A DNA stretch of 64,000 nucleotides from Methanoregulaceae archaeon (GCA_021371995.1 JAJFVA010000011.1:31302-95301); one strand, 5' to 3'. Numbered from the stretch's first letter, positions 8,289 through 20,426 are shown. Numbers and translations: made by a program. Notes: a model not told the origin generated them from the sequence alone.

Positions 8289-8630
8289 ATGGCCATCAGG
8301 ATATCGATTACCACCGATACGGAGATGATGGAGCTCGTCGACAGGTATGCAAAGGAGCACGGGATTGACCGGAACCGCGCCATCCTCGAGTTGATTGAGA
8401 GCGGGTTTACCAAGGAAACCGGGACAACCCCGGTGAACCTGAATCAGAAGCGGGCTTTTGAAGAATACAACGATCTCAAACTTGCCCTTGATATGATGAA
8501 ACAGTCACTCGTAGAACTGACCGAAGAGGTAAAACTGATTCACCATATCGTTGATATCGAATGGGGACGGGAGATGAGGCCTGTACCGTTCCAGAGCAGG
8601 AAATGGTGGGAGTTCTGGAAGACCCCGTGA
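8289..8630 (+). CDS. RHH-like N-terminal, coiled-coil protein of unknown function
   Basis: The 113-residue product begins RISITTDTEMMELVDRYAKEHG, a pattern like ribbon-helix-helix (CopG/MetJ) DNA-binding domains, with the predicted strand at residues 3-9 followed by two helices to about 40. A helical, probably coiled-coil segment (residues 60-90) and a Trp-rich tail (RKWWEFWKTP) follow. A strong AGGGGAGAGGGGAT ribosome-binding site precedes the ATG. No toxin-like partner lies downstream on the same strand, so it is more likely a free-standing regulator or dimeric structural protein than an antitoxin. Confidence 0.65.
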   Translation: MAIRISITTDTEMMELVDRYAKEHGIDRNRAILELIESGFTKETGTTPVNLNQKRAFEEYNDLKLALDMMKQSLVELTEEVKLIHHIVDIEWGREMRPVPFQSRKWWEFWKTP

Positions 8631-8633
8631 TTA

Positions 8634-8900
8634 TCACCCGATGATATTCATCATGCTCCGGTAACCTTCTCCCCTGCGGTCAGCACATTTTACTGCCTCG
8701 ACAATCTTCAGATTTACTTCTTCTGTTGCGCGATGGCGGAGGCAATACGCAAGCGCAGGGGATTTGACATACTCCCCTCTGACCCGGAAATACCGTGAGT
8801 AGACACAGAACCTGCAGTGTTCAATGGTCTCCTCCTTTCCCGGCAGGCAGGGGACTTTTCCTCTCGTTACCTCGAGAACCCGGTATTCGTCATCTGTCAT
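8634..8900 (-). CDS. Small cysteine-containing protein of unknown function
   Basis: This 88-residue protein has four cysteines near the centre (CLPG, CRFC, and C in LAYCLRH), which could bind a metal ion. It has no signal peptide or membrane segment. It is convergent with the RHH-like gene, with stops 3 bp apart, and lies 63 bp downstream of the coiled-coil gene on the same strand. I do not recognise the family; length and codon use resemble a real gene. Confidence 0.6.
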   Translation of the reverse strand: MTDDEYRVLEVTRGKVPCLPGKEETIEHCRFCVYSRYFRVRGEYVKSPALAYCLRHRATEEVNLKIVEAVKCADRRGEGYRSMMNIIG

Positions 8901-8963
8901 GATACTCCTCCGGCATTATTTTCCATCCTTTCCTGTGAAACATCCATATCAACGAATGGAATC

Positions 8964-10250
8964 TCATGAAACCTCAGGCCGGGTAATTAATACACCATGT
9001 CCGAGGAGAGCCTCAACACCACTACGAACTTTCCCGATAAGCTCTGGGATCTCATCCTCCAGTGCTGCATTCTTTTCAGTGAGTCCTGATAGCCGGGACT
9101 TCATCACTTCAACATGGCCGGCTTTCCTCTCTTCCTCTTTCAGGGCAGACGATAAATCGGCCAGGAGCGGAGTTTCCAGGTAGGCACGTTCTTTTGCACG
9201 AAACCGGTGGTATGCGGCCTCTCTTCCTGCATACCCTTCCCTCACACGGGCAACAATATCAGTCTCTTTTGAAAATAATTCCTTCTCTTCCTTATTTTTC
9301 AGAGTGATATCACCGGACTCTATCATGCTTTCAATGAGCGGCAGCGAACGGATGAGTCCGGGCATGAACTGGTCCTCTGCCGGAATGCCGCTGCCTGAAA
9401 GCGTGTCAACAAGATCCTCGAGATCCTTTGCCGAAGCGGTGCCCCTGGTCCTTCCAAGAACCTTTTCTCCCTTCCTGAAAACGTGCGAAATAACGGCAAA
9501 ATCAGCATGCAGGGCCCTCTCTTCGCCAAGAAAATCCTTGTTCAGCACCGCAACCTCTTCCCGCATACCCCGAAGGCTCCCGGTATCCACCATATCCTTC
9601 ATGGATGTAATACTCTCACGGATCTGGTCACGCTCCCGTTCCTCCCGGTCAATCTCTCCCTTTATCTGGGAGATCTCCTCACTTCCACGTTTCTTTTCCG
9701 TTTCCGCTGAATTAAGACGGGAAAGATCGGCACGGACTCCAGAGATAATGGTCCTTTTATTCCTGGCCTCGGCTATGAAGGGAGTCATGGCATTCATCTC
9801 CCTGCCCATCTGGTCCACCATCTCCCGGATCTCTTTCATCTCCTCGGGAAAAACACCCCGGAGATACCGGCCCTGGCCGGAGAGCCCTTTCACGCACCCC
9901 TTGAGGCTCTCTGTTGCAGCATGGTAGAACTCTTCGGGATCTTCGGGCAGGTCTTTTGTGAGAGAGGAGAGCATCGCCCGTTCAAAGAGGGGTAGCGTAT
10001 TTTTTGCGATCGTTTCAAGTTTCGGGTGGTATGCTTCCTCCCTCTCTTTCGAGGCCAGGTCCAGCACCAGATCCTTCAGAGCGCCACGAAGGTCCCTGAT
10101 TGTATTTCTCTGTTTTTGGGTTTTTTCCAGGAGGATATGGGTGACCTCTTGTTCCCTGGACTCAAGAATTGCAGGGATCTCATTAGTACCGTATGTTGCT
10201 GGCTCCTGTGCTTTTCCCTGCCCGAAAATGTCTTTGATGCGCCTGAACAT
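8964..10250 (-). CDS. Large coiled-coil protein of unknown function
   Basis: The 428-residue product is soluble, highly charged and mostly helical. Extended Glu/Lys/Arg-rich heptad-like stretches run through about residues 35-70, 165-235 and 330-410. No P-loop, zinc site or membrane segment is visible, so it is not an SMC-type ATPase itself. The ATG follows GGAAGTGAA. It lies 12 bp from the end of nadM on the same strand and may belong to the larB-nadM transcript. A structural or scaffold role is possible, but there is no direct evidence. Confidence 0.7.
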   Translation of the reverse strand: MFRRIKDIFGQGKAQEPATYGTNEIPAILESREQEVTHILLEKTQKQRNTIRDLRGALKDLVLDLASKEREEAYHPKLETIAKNTLPLFERAMLSSLTKDLPEDPEEFYHAATESLKGCVKGLSGQGRYLRGVFPEEMKEIREMVDQMGREMNAMTPFIAEARNKRTIISGVRADLSRLNSAETEKKRGSEEISQIKGEIDREERERDQIRESITSMKDMVDTGSLRGMREEVAVLNKDFLGEERALHADFAVISHVFRKGEKVLGRTRGTASAKDLEDLVDTLSGSGIPAEDQFMPGLIRSLPLIESMIESGDITLKNKEEKELFSKETDIVARVREGYAGREAAYHRFRAKERAYLETPLLADLSSALKEEERKAGHVEVMKSRLSGLTEKNAALEDEIPELIGKVRSGVEALLGHGVLITRPEVS

Positions 10251-10262
10251 TTCACTTCCTCC

Positions 10263-11578
<1,316 letters not shown>

Positions 11579-11627
11579 ACCTCAATAATAAAGATATGGG
11601 TCCGCGTATAATAATACGTTCATAATC

Positions 11628-11951
11628 ATGAGTTATCTCGTGTATATTGCCCTCTTTGGGGCAGCAGTTGTTTTTTTCCTGTGGCTGCGTGATGCCCGGA
11701 TTTTTTACCGGACCGGTCTTTCAGGATACCGCAAAGCCGCATACAAGGGGGTTCTGTTCGGTGCCCTTGCCATTCTAGGCGTGGCAGTGGCCATCTATTC
11801 GCTCGAACTCCTCGGGCTTGGCCTGATCCTGGCGGCCCTCTACCTGCAGGGGAAAGAAGAGCGGGAGAAGATCTGGAGTTCTGAGGGGACTCTCGACCGG
11901 TTCCTCGGGAAAGCTCCGTTTTATAAAGGAACCCGCAAGAGGGAGGATTGA
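11628..11951 (+). CDS. Small membrane protein of unknown function
   Basis: This 107-residue protein has an N-terminal hydrophobic helix (about residues 3-20) and a second, longer hydrophobic stretch (about 44-70), with a charged C-terminal tail. It ends 6 bp before hisS and probably shares its transcript. There is no recognisable family, but the position directly ahead of hisS and good codon use support a real gene. Confidence 0.68.
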   Translation: MSYLVYIALFGAAVVFFLWLRDARIFYRTGLSGYRKAAYKGVLFGALAILGVAVAIYSLELLGLGLILAALYLQGKEEREKIWSSEGTLDRFLGKAPFYKGTRKRED

Positions 11952-11957
11952 AACGAT

Positions 11958-13190
11958 ATGCTCCAGAAACCACGAGGCACCAGGGATTTTCTCCCTGACG
12001 AGATGGAACAGAGGCGGGACATCGAAGGCAGGATGCGCGAGATAGGACGGCGGTGGGGATACCGCGAGATCTGCACTCCTGAATTTGAGGAACTCGAACT
12101 CTTCACGGTCCGGTCGGGCGAAGGGATCATCCAGGAAATGTATGTCTTTGAGGACAAGGGCGGCAGGATGATGGCGCTACGCCCTGAACTCACCGCGCCG
12201 GTACTGAGAATGTACGTCAACGAAGGGAGAACCCTGCCAAAACCGCTCCGATGGTATTATTTTGCCGATTGTTTCCGGTATGAGCGGCCGCAGAAAGGCA
12301 GGTACCGGCAGTTCTGGCAGTTTGGGGTGGAACTGATCGGGGTGGATTCCGCCCTTGCGGAAGCTGAGGTTATTCTGCTTGCTGAAGAGATCCTTTCTGC
12401 AACCGGCATCTCATTCTCGATCCATATCGGTCACCTGGCATTGATGCGAAGCATTCTTTCAGGGATGCCCGAGCAGGAACAGAAAAAAATTCGCATGTTC
12501 CTCGACAAAAAAGATTTTGCGGGCCTTCGCGATTACCTCTCCCCGAAAGGGATGGACGACCTCTGCACCTCACTGACCCGCCTTGCCTCATGCAGGGACC
12601 TGCAGGAAGTGTTTGAGATCACCGGAGACCTTCCGGAGAGAGAACGGATTGAGGAACTGTTCTCGATCCTTGATCATTCCGGTATCCCGTATACTCTCGA
12701 TCCAGGGATAGCACGGGGACTTGATTACTATACCGGGATGGTCTTTGAGATTTTTGCAGAAAACCTTGGTACCGAGAACCAGGTGCTCGGAGGGGGGACC
12801 TACCGGCTCGCCCATCTCTTCGGAGGCGAGGACACGCCTTCCTGCGGGTTTGCAATCGGATTTGACAGGGTGATGGTCTCGAGAGGGGAGCAGGCACCTC
12901 CTCGACGGCTTGTTGCCGGAATCGCCCATACTCCTGAAGGCAGGGAATGGGCACTCGCTGTCTCCCGGGAATTCCGGTCTGCCGGGATAAGGACCGAACT
13001 TGACCTGTCAGGGCGATCCCTCGGCCAGCAGCTCTCCCATATTGCAAAATCTGCTGATTACGCCCTGATTCTCGGGCAGCGTGAAAGCACAAGCCGGGTG
13101 GTGACCATAAAGGATCTCAGGTCCGGTGTGCAGAAAGAGCTCGCCCTCCCCGATGCAGTCCGCGAGGTGATCAGGAGTGAGCCTCGCTGA
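11958..13190 (+). CDS. hisS: Histidyl-tRNA synthetase
   Basis: The 410-residue class II synthetase shows the N-terminal [12 protein letters not shown], motif 2 in [20 protein letters not shown], the histidine-A motif [11 protein letters not shown] and motif 3 [13 protein letters not shown]...GFAIGFDR. The C-terminal anticodon-binding domain occupies about residues 310-410. It charges tRNA-His in the cytoplasm. Its 3' end overlaps the GTG start of top6B by 14 bp, forming a hisS-top6B-top6A gene string. Confidence 0.95.
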   Translation: MLQKPRGTRDFLPDEMEQRRDIEGRMREIGRRWGYREICTPEFEELELFTVRSGEGIIQEMYVFEDKGGRMMALRPELTAPVLRMYVNEGRTLPKPLRWYYFADCFRYERPQKGRYRQFWQFGVELIGVDSALAEAEVILLAEEILSATGISFSIHIGHLALMRSILSGMPEQEQKKIRMFLDKKDFAGLRDYLSPKGMDDLCTSLTRLASCRDLQEVFEITGDLPERERIEELFSILDHSGIPYTLDPGIARGLDYYTGMVFEIFAENLGTENQVLGGGTYRLAHLFGGEDTPSCGFAIGFDRVMVSRGEQAPPRRLVAGIAHTPEGREWALAVSREFRSAGIRTELDLSGRSLGQQLSHIAKSADYALILGQRESTSRVVTIKDLRSGVQKELALPDAVREVIRSEPR

Positions 13191-14979
13191 GGACCTTGCA
13201 AAGCAGCAGCGGAGCATCAGCGTCGCAGAATTCTTTGAGAGAAACAAGCACCTCCTTGGCTTTGATTCCCCGACGAGGGGGATCATCACCACGATCAAGG
13301 AAGCGGTGGACAATGCCCTTGATGCCTGCGAGGAGGCCATGGTGCTTCCTGATATCTTTTTATCGATAAAAAAGCAGGACAGGGACATTTATCGGATCAT
13401 TGTCGAGGACAACGGCCCCGGGATTGTCCCCGGGCAGATACCGTTCGTCTTTGGAAAACTCCTGTATGGATCACGGTTTCACCAGATAAAACAGAGCAGG
13501 GGTCAGCAGGGGATCGGGATAAGCGCTGCGGTACTCTATGCGCAGCTCACCTCAGGACTCCCCACCATCATCATCTCCCGGACCGGGCTGGAACATCCGG
13601 CACACCAGTTCGAAATACAGATCAATATCGAGACAAATGAACCGGATGTTGTCACTGAGCGTGAAGTGGAATGGGACCGCACCCATGGCACACGGGTCCA
13701 GATCGAGTTCAAGAGCACTCTTGCCGCAAAGAAACGATTGATCGAGTATCTCAGGTACACCTCTATCGTCAATCCGCATGCCCGGATAAGGCTCGAGATG
13801 GATGACGAAACCTTTGTATTTGACAGGGTTAGTGACGAGGTGCCCCCCTGCCCAAGGGCGATAAAACCGCACCCTCATGGAATAGAGGTAGGCCAGATAC
13901 GAAGGATGCTCCCGGCAGGTCCGGGGACGCTGGAATCGTTCCTTACCGGGAGTTTCTCGAAAGTAGGGGAAAAAACAGCCGGCGAGATATGCCGGAATGC
14001 AAAACTTTCCTGTGCTGCTGACGCCCAGTCACTCTCCCCTGATGAGCAGAAACGGCTGGTTGAAGCAATGCAGGCGGTGAAAGTCCCACCGCCGCCCGTC
14101 TCGCAATGCCTCTCCCCGATCGGGGAGGACCTGATCACAAGGGGGCTTGAAAAAGAGCTCCAGATGGACTTTGTAAAAGCCCGGACACGGCCGGGCTCGG
14201 TCTTTTCCGGACATCCGTTTATCGTGGAAGCGGCGATAGGATATGGCGGTAAGCTCCCTGCGGAAGGGAATGCACAGATACTCCGGTTTGCAAACCGCGT
14301 ACCTCTGATGTACCAGCAGGGGGCATGTGCAATCACCGCGGCTATTTCCGGCATAAACTGGAAGAACTATTCTGTCGCACAGGCAGGACTTCCCACCGGA
14401 CCCCTTATTATTCTTGTGCATGTGGCATCGACCAGTGTTCCCTTCACAAGCGAGAGCAAGGACGCCATCGCCTCCATACCGGAAATCGAGAAAGAGATTG
14501 TTTTAGGCCTGCAGGATCTTGCCAGAGACCTGAAGATGTTCTTGTCCAGGCGGGACAGAAACCGGTTGCAGGAGGATCGTGCCCGTGCTGTCTGTGCGAT
14601 CCTGCCCGAACTGGCTGAAAAAGTCTCAGAGATTGTGGAACTTCCACCACCTGACATCTCTGCAATCGAGGGAAAGATCCTGCATAAGCTTGTTGTCAGA
14701 CAGACGGCAGGGGATGGTCTTGTGACTGTTGAGATTAAAAACTACACCGGCAGCCAGGCTACCCTTTCCCTCTATACCATCTCCACGGACCCGGGGGAGG
14801 ACGCACAGCCTCCTCCGGATTTCGTGACCCGGATGGATGAGGAATACACCAGGGTCTGGCAGGTTCAGGTTGGCCCCGGCGAAGTATGGACAACAAAATA
14901 TTCAGGATCTGCACGAGGGATCGTTGAGATCCGGGGAGTTGATACCCGGAGCATTGTCATGGTGGATCGGGATGAATAA
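13177..14979 (+). CDS. top6B: DNA topoisomerase VI subunit B
   Basis: This 600-residue ATPase subunit has the GHKL (Bergerat) fold with N-box [14 protein letters not shown] (about residues 42-55), a DNGPGI motif and [14 protein letters not shown]. The central H2TH segment (roughly 220-300), transducer domain and C-terminal Ig-like extension complete the usual length. It pairs with subunit A for ATP-driven decatenation of DNA. The start is GTG at 13177, preceded by AGGA, inside the end of his[12 protein letters not shown] matches the family N-terminus. It overlaps top6A by 8 bp. Confidence 0.95.
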   Translation: MSLAEDLAKQQRSISVAEFFERNKHLLGFDSPTRGIITTIKEAVDNALDACEEAMVLPDIFLSIKKQDRDIYRIIVEDNGPGIVPGQIPFVFGKLLYGSRFHQIKQSRGQQGIGISAAVLYAQLTSGLPTIIISRTGLEHPAHQFEIQINIETNEPDVVTEREVEWDRTHGTRVQIEFKSTLAAKKRLIEYLRYTSIVNPHARIRLEMDDETFVFDRVSDEVPPCPRAIKPHPHGIEVGQIRRMLPAGPGTLESFLTGSFSKVGEKTAGEICRNAKLSCAADAQSLSPDEQKRLVEAMQAVKVPPPPVSQCLSPIGEDLITRGLEKELQMDFVKARTRPGSVFSGHPFIVEAAIGYGGKLPAEGNAQILRFANRVPLMYQQGACAITAAISGINWKNYSVAQAGLPTGPLIILVHVASTSVPFTSESKDAIASIPEIEKEIVLGLQDLARDLKMFLSRRDRNRLQEDRARAVCAILPELAEKVSEIVELPPPDISAIEGKILHKLVVRQTAGDGLVTVEIKNYTGSQATLSLYTISTDPGEDAQPPPDFVTRMDEEYTRVWQVQVGPGEVWTTKYSGSARGIVEIRGVDTRSIVMVDRDE

Positions 14980-16060
14980 ACAAGAACTTGATAGACAGGC
15001 GACAGGGCGGCTTGTCGGAATCGCACGGAAGTGGTATGACCAGATGCTTGATGGCCTCATCCCCTCCATCTCGCTGCCGACAAGGACAAAAAAGAATATC
15101 GAGTACGATGATACATCCGAGGTCTGGAAATACGGAGACAGGGAGAGTGTCCGTTCAGCAGGGACGGCAAAAAGTGCCCTGCACCTCCTGAAGATGGCCT
15201 ATGTCATCTGGTTTCTAAGAAAACAGATCGGTGAGAACCGGTCATCGACTCTGAGAGAGCTCTATTATATTTCAGAAGGATGGAAGAAGGCAAAGTTCCA
15301 GGCTCAGGATGAGAGCAATTTCCTGATTGAGGACCTCGAGATTCTCACCGACATGCAACGCGAGGCGTTCCATCTTCGCCCTGAAGAGGATGGTGCGACT
15401 GTATTTGGGCCCCTGAAACTACGTGAAATGACCCGGCGCGGAGAGCGTGATATTCACTGCCAGGATGACGTTGGAGAGGCAGGGTACCAGATCCCCACGA
15501 ACGTGGAGACCGTTGAGCTGCTCGAACACGATGCCAGGTTTGTGATCGCGATTGAAACCGGGGGTATGTACGCACGCCTTATCGAGAATGGGTTTGATGG
15601 CGACCACCAGGCGATCCTTGTCCACCTGAAAGGCCAGCCGGCACGATCCACCAGGAGGCTCCTTAACCGGATCAACACCCAGTTCAATCTTCCTGTCGTC
15701 GTGTTCACTGATGGGGACCCCTGGTCCTATCGTATCTATGCAAGTGTTGCATATGGCGCTATCAAGAGTGCCCATATCTCTGAACTCCTTGCAACCCCGA
15801 AAGCACAATTCATCGGGGTCCAGCCAAGCGATATCCGGGATTACAACCTGCCCTCTGATCATCTGAATGAAAAGGATGTGGCCGCTCTCATGAGTGAGCT
15901 TTCCGACCCCCGGTTTGCAACCAAGTACTGGAAGGAACAGATCGAACTTCAGCTGAAACTCAATCTCAAATCAGAACAGCAGGCATTTGCTGCAAAGGGT
16001 CTTGACTTCGTAACGAAGGAATATCTGCCCGCACGCCTCTCGGACATGGGAATTATCTGA
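14972..16060 (+). CDS. top6A: DNA topoisomerase VI subunit A (Spo11-like)
   Basis: The 362-residue subunit carries the winged-helix catalytic domain with [10 protein letters not shown], where one of the paired tyrosines (Y98/Y99) forms the DNA linkage. It also has the Toprim domain with the glutamate in [10 protein letters not shown] and the DxD in [12 protein letters not shown]. The ATG at 14972 gives the usual N-terminus; an upstream in-frame ATG at 14837 lies deep inside top6B and was rejected. It is translationally coupled to top6B. Confidence 0.95.
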   Translation: MNKQELDRQATGRLVGIARKWYDQMLDGLIPSISLPTRTKKNIEYDDTSEVWKYGDRESVRSAGTAKSALHLLKMAYVIWFLRKQIGENRSSTLRELYYISEGWKKAKFQAQDESNFLIEDLEILTDMQREAFHLRPEEDGATVFGPLKLREMTRRGERDIHCQDDVGEAGYQIPTNVETVELLEHDARFVIAIETGGMYARLIENGFDGDHQAILVHLKGQPARSTRRLLNRINTQFNLPVVVFTDGDPWSYRIYASVAYGAIKSAHISELLATPKAQFIGVQPSDIRDYNLPSDHLNEKDVAALMSELSDPRFATKYWKEQIELQLKLNLKSEQQAFAAKGLDFVTKEYLPARLSDMGII

Positions 16061-16108
16061 ACCGGGCATCTAGGGGAATAAGAAAGTTCGGGAAACTGGC
16101 TCTACCCA

Positions 16109-16117
16109 TTTTTTTTT
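16109..16117 (+). terminator. Oligo-T terminator after top6A
   Basis: A run of nine T residues lies about 50 bp after the top6A stop, within the 136-bp gap to the convergent TadC gene. Oligo-T tracts are the usual archaeal stop signal. An A-run near 16175-16181 could serve the opposite strand. Confidence 0.5.
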
Positions 16118-16196
16118 CCTTACATGAGGAAAAGAACCAGTTTTCGGGTATAAGAATACCCGCTTTATTTCCCAGAAAAAATTGAGTGTTCGTCCC

Positions 16197-17321
16197 CTAC
16201 ACAAAGAACCGGAACATTATCCAGGCGATCAGCAGCATAACAATCGAATATTTCAGGCCGGCAACCACTCTCCCTTCACCCATCTGGCCGGCAACAAGCC
16301 CTGAAAAGAAACCCTGAATAAGAGCAGCGTGGGTAAAAATTCTTGTGTAGAGGGAGAGATTGATACTCCCGCCGAACTGAGCTCCCGCCGATGTTCCGCT
16401 GGCAGCGCTCCCGGCAGTTGCCATGACGCTCAAAAATGTTGTGACAAGGATATAGATGACAAAGACAAAGACGAGGAAGGAAATAAAGACAATCACAACA
16501 TAAATCAGCATATTATTCCGTCGTTCCGTCTGCAGGCTGATGAACTCGTAGCTGTCTTTTGCCGCAGCACGGAGCACCTCGCTCACGTCTCCGCCGGCTT
16601 TGCTTGCTTTTGCGATCAGGTCAATACTCCGATCGGTAAGCGGAGTTGACAGTCGTGCCCTGAACCGTTGGATGGCGTCGATGAATGTCGTATTCCATGA
16701 CATCTCGTTGTCAAGCCTTCTCACATAGGGTGTGAGCGTACTATAATCGCTCTGTGCAACAAGATGCACGGCGTTTGGTAACGTCATCCCTGAATCGTTC
16801 ATACCGGCGAGATCCCGGTAAAAGTTCGGGAGTGCTTCCTCAATATGCCGTGTCCGCCACGATTCCCTGAAATCCAGGATTGCGAGTGGTATCGAAACAA
16901 TGAGTATAGCGAACACCGCGATGTCGTCTACCGCTGATGATATAAAAAGTGCACTCAGTCCGTAATCACGGATGATGTATGTGATTCCGAGGATAAAGAA
17001 AGCCAGGGCAACGGGGACTGTTACGTAAAGACTCTTGAGAGGCTTTTCTGTGATCACACGGACCGGGTGCCTGAAAAGCCTTCCAATCCCGTGTTCGGTT
17101 GCCCGGTGTTTCTCTATCCGGGAAACGATTATATCGCTCTCCTGTTCGAACTCTGCCTTCTCACGCTCGCCAAGATCTACCCGTGCAGGTTTCTCCTTCG
17201 AGAGGAGCCGTGAGAGCCCACCTGCCCTGCCCTGCTGCGTTCCGGGAGCGGGGATGGGCATATCATGATCTCCTGAACCCTTTGAACTGTTCTTCCCTGA
17301 GAAAAGGTCTTTTAATGCCAT
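16197..17321 (-). CDS. Type II secretion F-family membrane protein (TadC/FlaJ-like)
   Basis: The 374-residue protein has a charged cytoplasmic N-terminus of about 95 residues, hydrophobic segments near 103-120 and 130-150, a cytoplasmic F domain (SWRTRHIEEALPNFYRDLAG) and further membrane helices near 265-295 and at the C-terminus. It is the platform component of type IV pilus, Tad or archaellum machines. It begins 2 bp after the stop of a second F-domain protein and ends the ATPase operon. Its longer N-terminus distinguishes it from its neighbour. Confidence 0.85.
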   Translation of the reverse strand: MALKDLFSGKNSSKGSGDHDMPIPAPGTQQGRAGGLSRLLSKEKPARVDLGEREKAEFEQESDIIVSRIEKHRATEHGIGRLFRHPVRVITEKPLKSLYVTVPVALAFFILGITYIIRDYGLSALFISSAVDDIAVFAILIVSIPLAILDFRESWRTRHIEEALPNFYRDLAGMNDSGMTLPNAVHLVAQSDYSTLTPYVRRLDNEMSWNTTFIDAIQRFRARLSTPLTDRSIDLIAKASKAGGDVSEVLRAAAKDSYEFISLQTERRNNMLIYVVIVFISFLVFVFVIYILVTTFLSVMATAGSAASGTSAGAQFGGSINLSLYTRIFTHAALIQGFFSGLVAGQMGEGRVVAGLKYSIVMLLIAWIMFRFFV

Positions 17322-17323
17322 AA

Positions 17324-18247
17324 TCAGGACTCCGGTGTCATTGCACTGATGAGGATCACAAATCCGATGCTCCCAAACGGGATGATGAGATAGATGATGA
17401 TATACAGGAAGATGGGCTGCGACTGGCGGGAAAGGATCGACATGATTGACTGGAGGATGATCAAAAAGAGCGGTCCTGCCACCATGGCAGTAACGTATGA
17501 TTCAGCAATCAGCCCGAGGGTATCGAGAAACAGTTTCTGAGTCTGACGGTTTTCCAGAGAGTATTGTTCTGCCTTGTTCCGGAAATACTCTGTCAGGTTG
17601 CTCCCGCTCGAGATACAACCCATTGCCCCCTGTAAAAATTCCTTCATCCGAAAACTTGGGGTGGTTGAAGAGATGACGCGAAGGGCCTCGATAAGGTCCT
17701 TTCCGAAGAGATCGATCTCGAGTGCGACAAACCGGGCCTCAGCAGCACTCTCCCCGTACATCGTGCTGCTTCCAAGCTGCCGGAAGATTTCTGCCGGAGG
17801 AATTCCCGCCGTTGACATAGCTGTCACATAATTGATAGCATAAGGGAGGGTGGCATCGATATTCCGTTTCCGGTTCCCTGCAATATATCCGGGATAGAGC
17901 AGAAACACCACGAACGTGATTCCCGCAATCACGGTAAACGAGATAATAGTGGCAAGGATAGTCCCGATGATGAGGGAATACTGGTTGATCGCAAGCATGA
18001 AATCAGGGACTGTTCCCTGATATGTGATCATTCCGGGAATATTCAATATCCAGGTAAACGCTCCCAGAAGAATAGCACTGGCAATACCTATAATTGCTGA
18101 ACCGAGGTATGCCGTTGAGAGGTATACCTCGAAGGGGACTTTCATCCGTGCAGTCAGGAGGGAATTCCGGAGTTCCGCGTACTTGTCCCGCTTTTTTCCC
18201 GCATATGTTCCGAGCAGCCTGAAGGCGAGACGCTCAAAACTATTCAT
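17324..18247 (-). CDS. Type II secretion F-family membrane protein (TadB/FlaJ-like)
   Basis: This 307-residue protein has two N-terminal membrane helices (about 45-70 and 90-120), a cytoplasmic F domain with NRKRNIDATLPYAINYVTAMS and GIPPAEIFRQL, and two C-terminal helices. Two separate F proteins next to one ATPase recall the TadB/TadC pair of Tad pili. The ATG overlaps the ATPase stop by 8 bp. It should form the inner platform with the following gene product. Confidence 0.87.
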   Translation of the reverse strand: MNSFERLAFRLLGTYAGKKRDKYAELRNSLLTARMKVPFEVYLSTAYLGSAIIGIASAILLGAFTWILNIPGMITYQGTVPDFMLAINQYSLIIGTILATIISFTVIAGITFVVFLLYPGYIAGNRKRNIDATLPYAINYVTAMSTAGIPPAEIFRQLGSSTMYGESAAEARFVALEIDLFGKDLIEALRVISSTTPSFRMKEFLQGAMGCISSGSNLTEYFRNKAEQYSLENRQTQKLFLDTLGLIAESYVTAMVAGPLFLIILQSIMSILSRQSQPIFLYIIIYLIIPFGSIGFVILISAMTPES

Positions 18248-20426
18248 ACAGGTCAGCTCGCACTATTTCCATGATTTTTGTGGGATCCCTGTAATACTGG
18301 ATCAGGATATTGGCCACATCATGGTACTCACGGATCTTTTTAACCCGCATCCATTCGAGTACTTCCTGCCGCATCTTGAGTTCTTCCCTCATCCTGCTCT
18401 CGGTCCAGCCACGGGATTCCATGATCTCTTCGAGAACGAATGACTTCCCTGAATAGGTGATCTCATCCGTGACCGGGTGCCACCGGAACACTTCATTCGT
18501 GATGAGCTCGTTTGTCCTTGGATCGATATCGAGGATCTCTACCAGCTGCTTGTTTCTTCTGATGCGCTGGCCACCGATTCGGGCCTGTACCTGCACGGAT
18601 ACCAGATCGAGTGCGGAAAGCATGTTCCGGGGTACGTCGAGGGGCGGATTTTCAAGACGGTGAACAATACTCGCCACTGAATCTGCGTGGATAGTGGAAT
18701 AGGTCACGTGTCCAGTGCTCATTGCCTGGAAAAGGGTCAGGGCTTCCTTGCCTCTCACCTCCCCCACAAGGAGATACTCAGGCCTTTGACGGAGTGCAGC
18801 CCTGAGCAGCTCATACATGTCGATCTCTCCCTTGCCTTCAGTGTCAAAGGAGGTCCGTGTCACACTCGGGATCCAGTTCGGATGGGGCAGTTTCAGCTCC
18901 CTTGTATCCTCAAGTGTCACTATCTTTGCGAGCGGGGGGATAAAGAGCGAGATAGCGTTCAGTGAGGTTGTCTTTCCGGATGCGGTCCCTCCGGCAAAAA
19001 TACATGATTTTCCGCTTTCGACCGCAAGCCAGAGGAATGCAATTGAGAGAGGGGAGAAGGTTGACCACTCGATAAGGTCGGTGGGAGTGATTGGCTCGGA
19101 CTTGAATTTACGGATGGTGTAGGTTGAACCGTGTGCCGTCACTTCCGTTCCAAGAGTCATCTGGATACGGGAACCGTCATGCATCGTGGAATCGAGCATG
19201 GGCTCAGCAATAGAGATATATTTTCCTGAACGCTGGGCAAGTTTTGTTACAAAGGAATCCAGTTCATTAGCAGTTGTGTAACGAAGATTCGTCCGCATAG
19301 ATTCGTACCGGGTATGATACACAAACAGGTATACATTCACCCCGTCGCACGAGATATCCTCGATATACCTGTCATGCATAATCGGATCGATCATTCCGTT
19401 TCCAAGGAACTCCTTGTACATGGAGTAGAGAATCTTCTCCCTCTGGACAGGAGTGAGATGAATGCCAAAATCCGCGATCACTTCATCCGACACATTGCGA
19501 AGGGTTGTCCTTGCCTGCTCGTCCGGCATATTCTGGGTATTGACGTCGAGCCGTTCAAAGATACGTTCTTTTATTTCTCCGAACAGTTCCGCTTCGGCCT
19601 TTGTGAGAATCGGTTCCAGAATTTCGTAGGTATTTTCATGGGTGGCATGGTCATACGTGATCCTGATATACCCGTACGGTTCATTTACCGGATAGAGCTC
19701 GATCTCTTCAACTCCTGGCCGTGGACGGAACGTCAGGTCCACAAGCGGTCCATGGATCTTCCGGTCGTACTGATCGACTTCGTGGTGGATAACACTCAGC
19801 GGATTCAGTTTCGCCAATACGCTCTTTTTTGGAGTTTCAGCCTCGATTTCCGTAGCCGCCTCCGAGATTGTCCGGAATCCCTCTCCGCGGAGAGCATTAT
19901 CCTTGTATGTGGGAATTCCACCGGAACTCTTCAGGTCAAATACTTTGGTCCGGGCCTGGATCTTCAGCTCGTCCACTTCAAAGGTGGCACTCTTCGGGAT
20001 AATCAGACCTGAAAGGTCGTTGATCTCATCGATAGTAACTACTGCATCATCCCGGACCGGCTGCTCATCTGACCAGAGACTTTTCTTGACCGGCTCAAAC
20101 CTGGGGGCTGCATGCACATGGCTTACCACCTCCCCCTCATCATTTACGAAATCTGCCTGATTGTACCGCAGCGCCTGCGATGAGTCCCTGATATCAGATG
20201 GCTTTCTTTCAACAGCCTCTTCCTTTTTCGGAGCCTGTTGGTCTTTTATGGAGGAGAGCGACCCAACAGCCTTTTTCATGGTTTCGGAATATCCGAAATC
20301 GAGGTCCATTTCTCCTAAACCTCCATGGTCACCCGGATGCATCTCATCACCAGGTTTTTCCTCCTTCTTTCCCCTCGTAAAAAAATTTTTGAATGATGAT
20401 GTTTTTCTCTTTTCCTTATCTGCCAT
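18240..20426 (-). CDS. Type II/IV secretion ATPase (TadA/FlaI-like)
   Basis: The 728-residue ATPase has a long, charged, low-complexity N-terminal extension (about residues 1-210), a middle domain, then the secretion ATPase core with Walker A GGTASGKTT (near residue 480), an Asp-box region and Walker B LLVGEVRG (near 553). It powers assembly of a pilus-like or secreted filament with the two downstream F proteins. The extension is larger than in typical FlaI and may dock regulators. Two Roadblock genes lie directly upstream on the same strand. Confidence 0.92.
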   Translation of the reverse strand: MADKEKRKTSSFKNFFTRGKKEEKPGDEMHPGDHGGLGEMDLDFGYSETMKKAVGSLSSIKDQQAPKKEEAVERKPSDIRDSSQALRYNQADFVNDEGEVVSHVHAAPRFEPVKKSLWSDEQPVRDDAVVTIDEINDLSGLIIPKSATFEVDELKIQARTKVFDLKSSGGIPTYKDNALRGEGFRTISEAATEIEAETPKKSVLAKLNPLSVIHHEVDQYDRKIHGPLVDLTFRPRPGVEEIELYPVNEPYGYIRITYDHATHENTYEILEPILTKAEAELFGEIKERIFERLDVNTQNMPDEQARTTLRNVSDEVIADFGIHLTPVQREKILYSMYKEFLGNGMIDPIMHDRYIEDISCDGVNVYLFVYHTRYESMRTNLRYTTANELDSFVTKLAQRSGKYISIAEPMLDSTMHDGSRIQMTLGTEVTAHGSTYTIRKFKSEPITPTDLIEWSTFSPLSIAFLWLAVESGKSCIFAGGTASGKTTSLNAISLFIPPLAKIVTLEDTRELKLPHPNWIPSVTRTSFDTEGKGEIDMYELLRAALRQRPEYLLVGEVRGKEALTLFQAMSTGHVTYSTIHADSVASIVHRLENPPLDVPRNMLSALDLVSVQVQARIGGQRIRRNKQLVEILDIDPRTNELITNEVFRWHPVTDEITYSGKSFVLEEIMESRGWTESRMREELKMRQEVLEWMRVKKIREYHDVANILIQYYRDPTKIMEIVRADLYE

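Noticed and set aside
9304..9927. Ser/Arg-rich plus-strand frame opposite the coiled-coil gene
   Set aside because: Composition is that of a reverse-complement shadow of Glu/Lys-rich codons.
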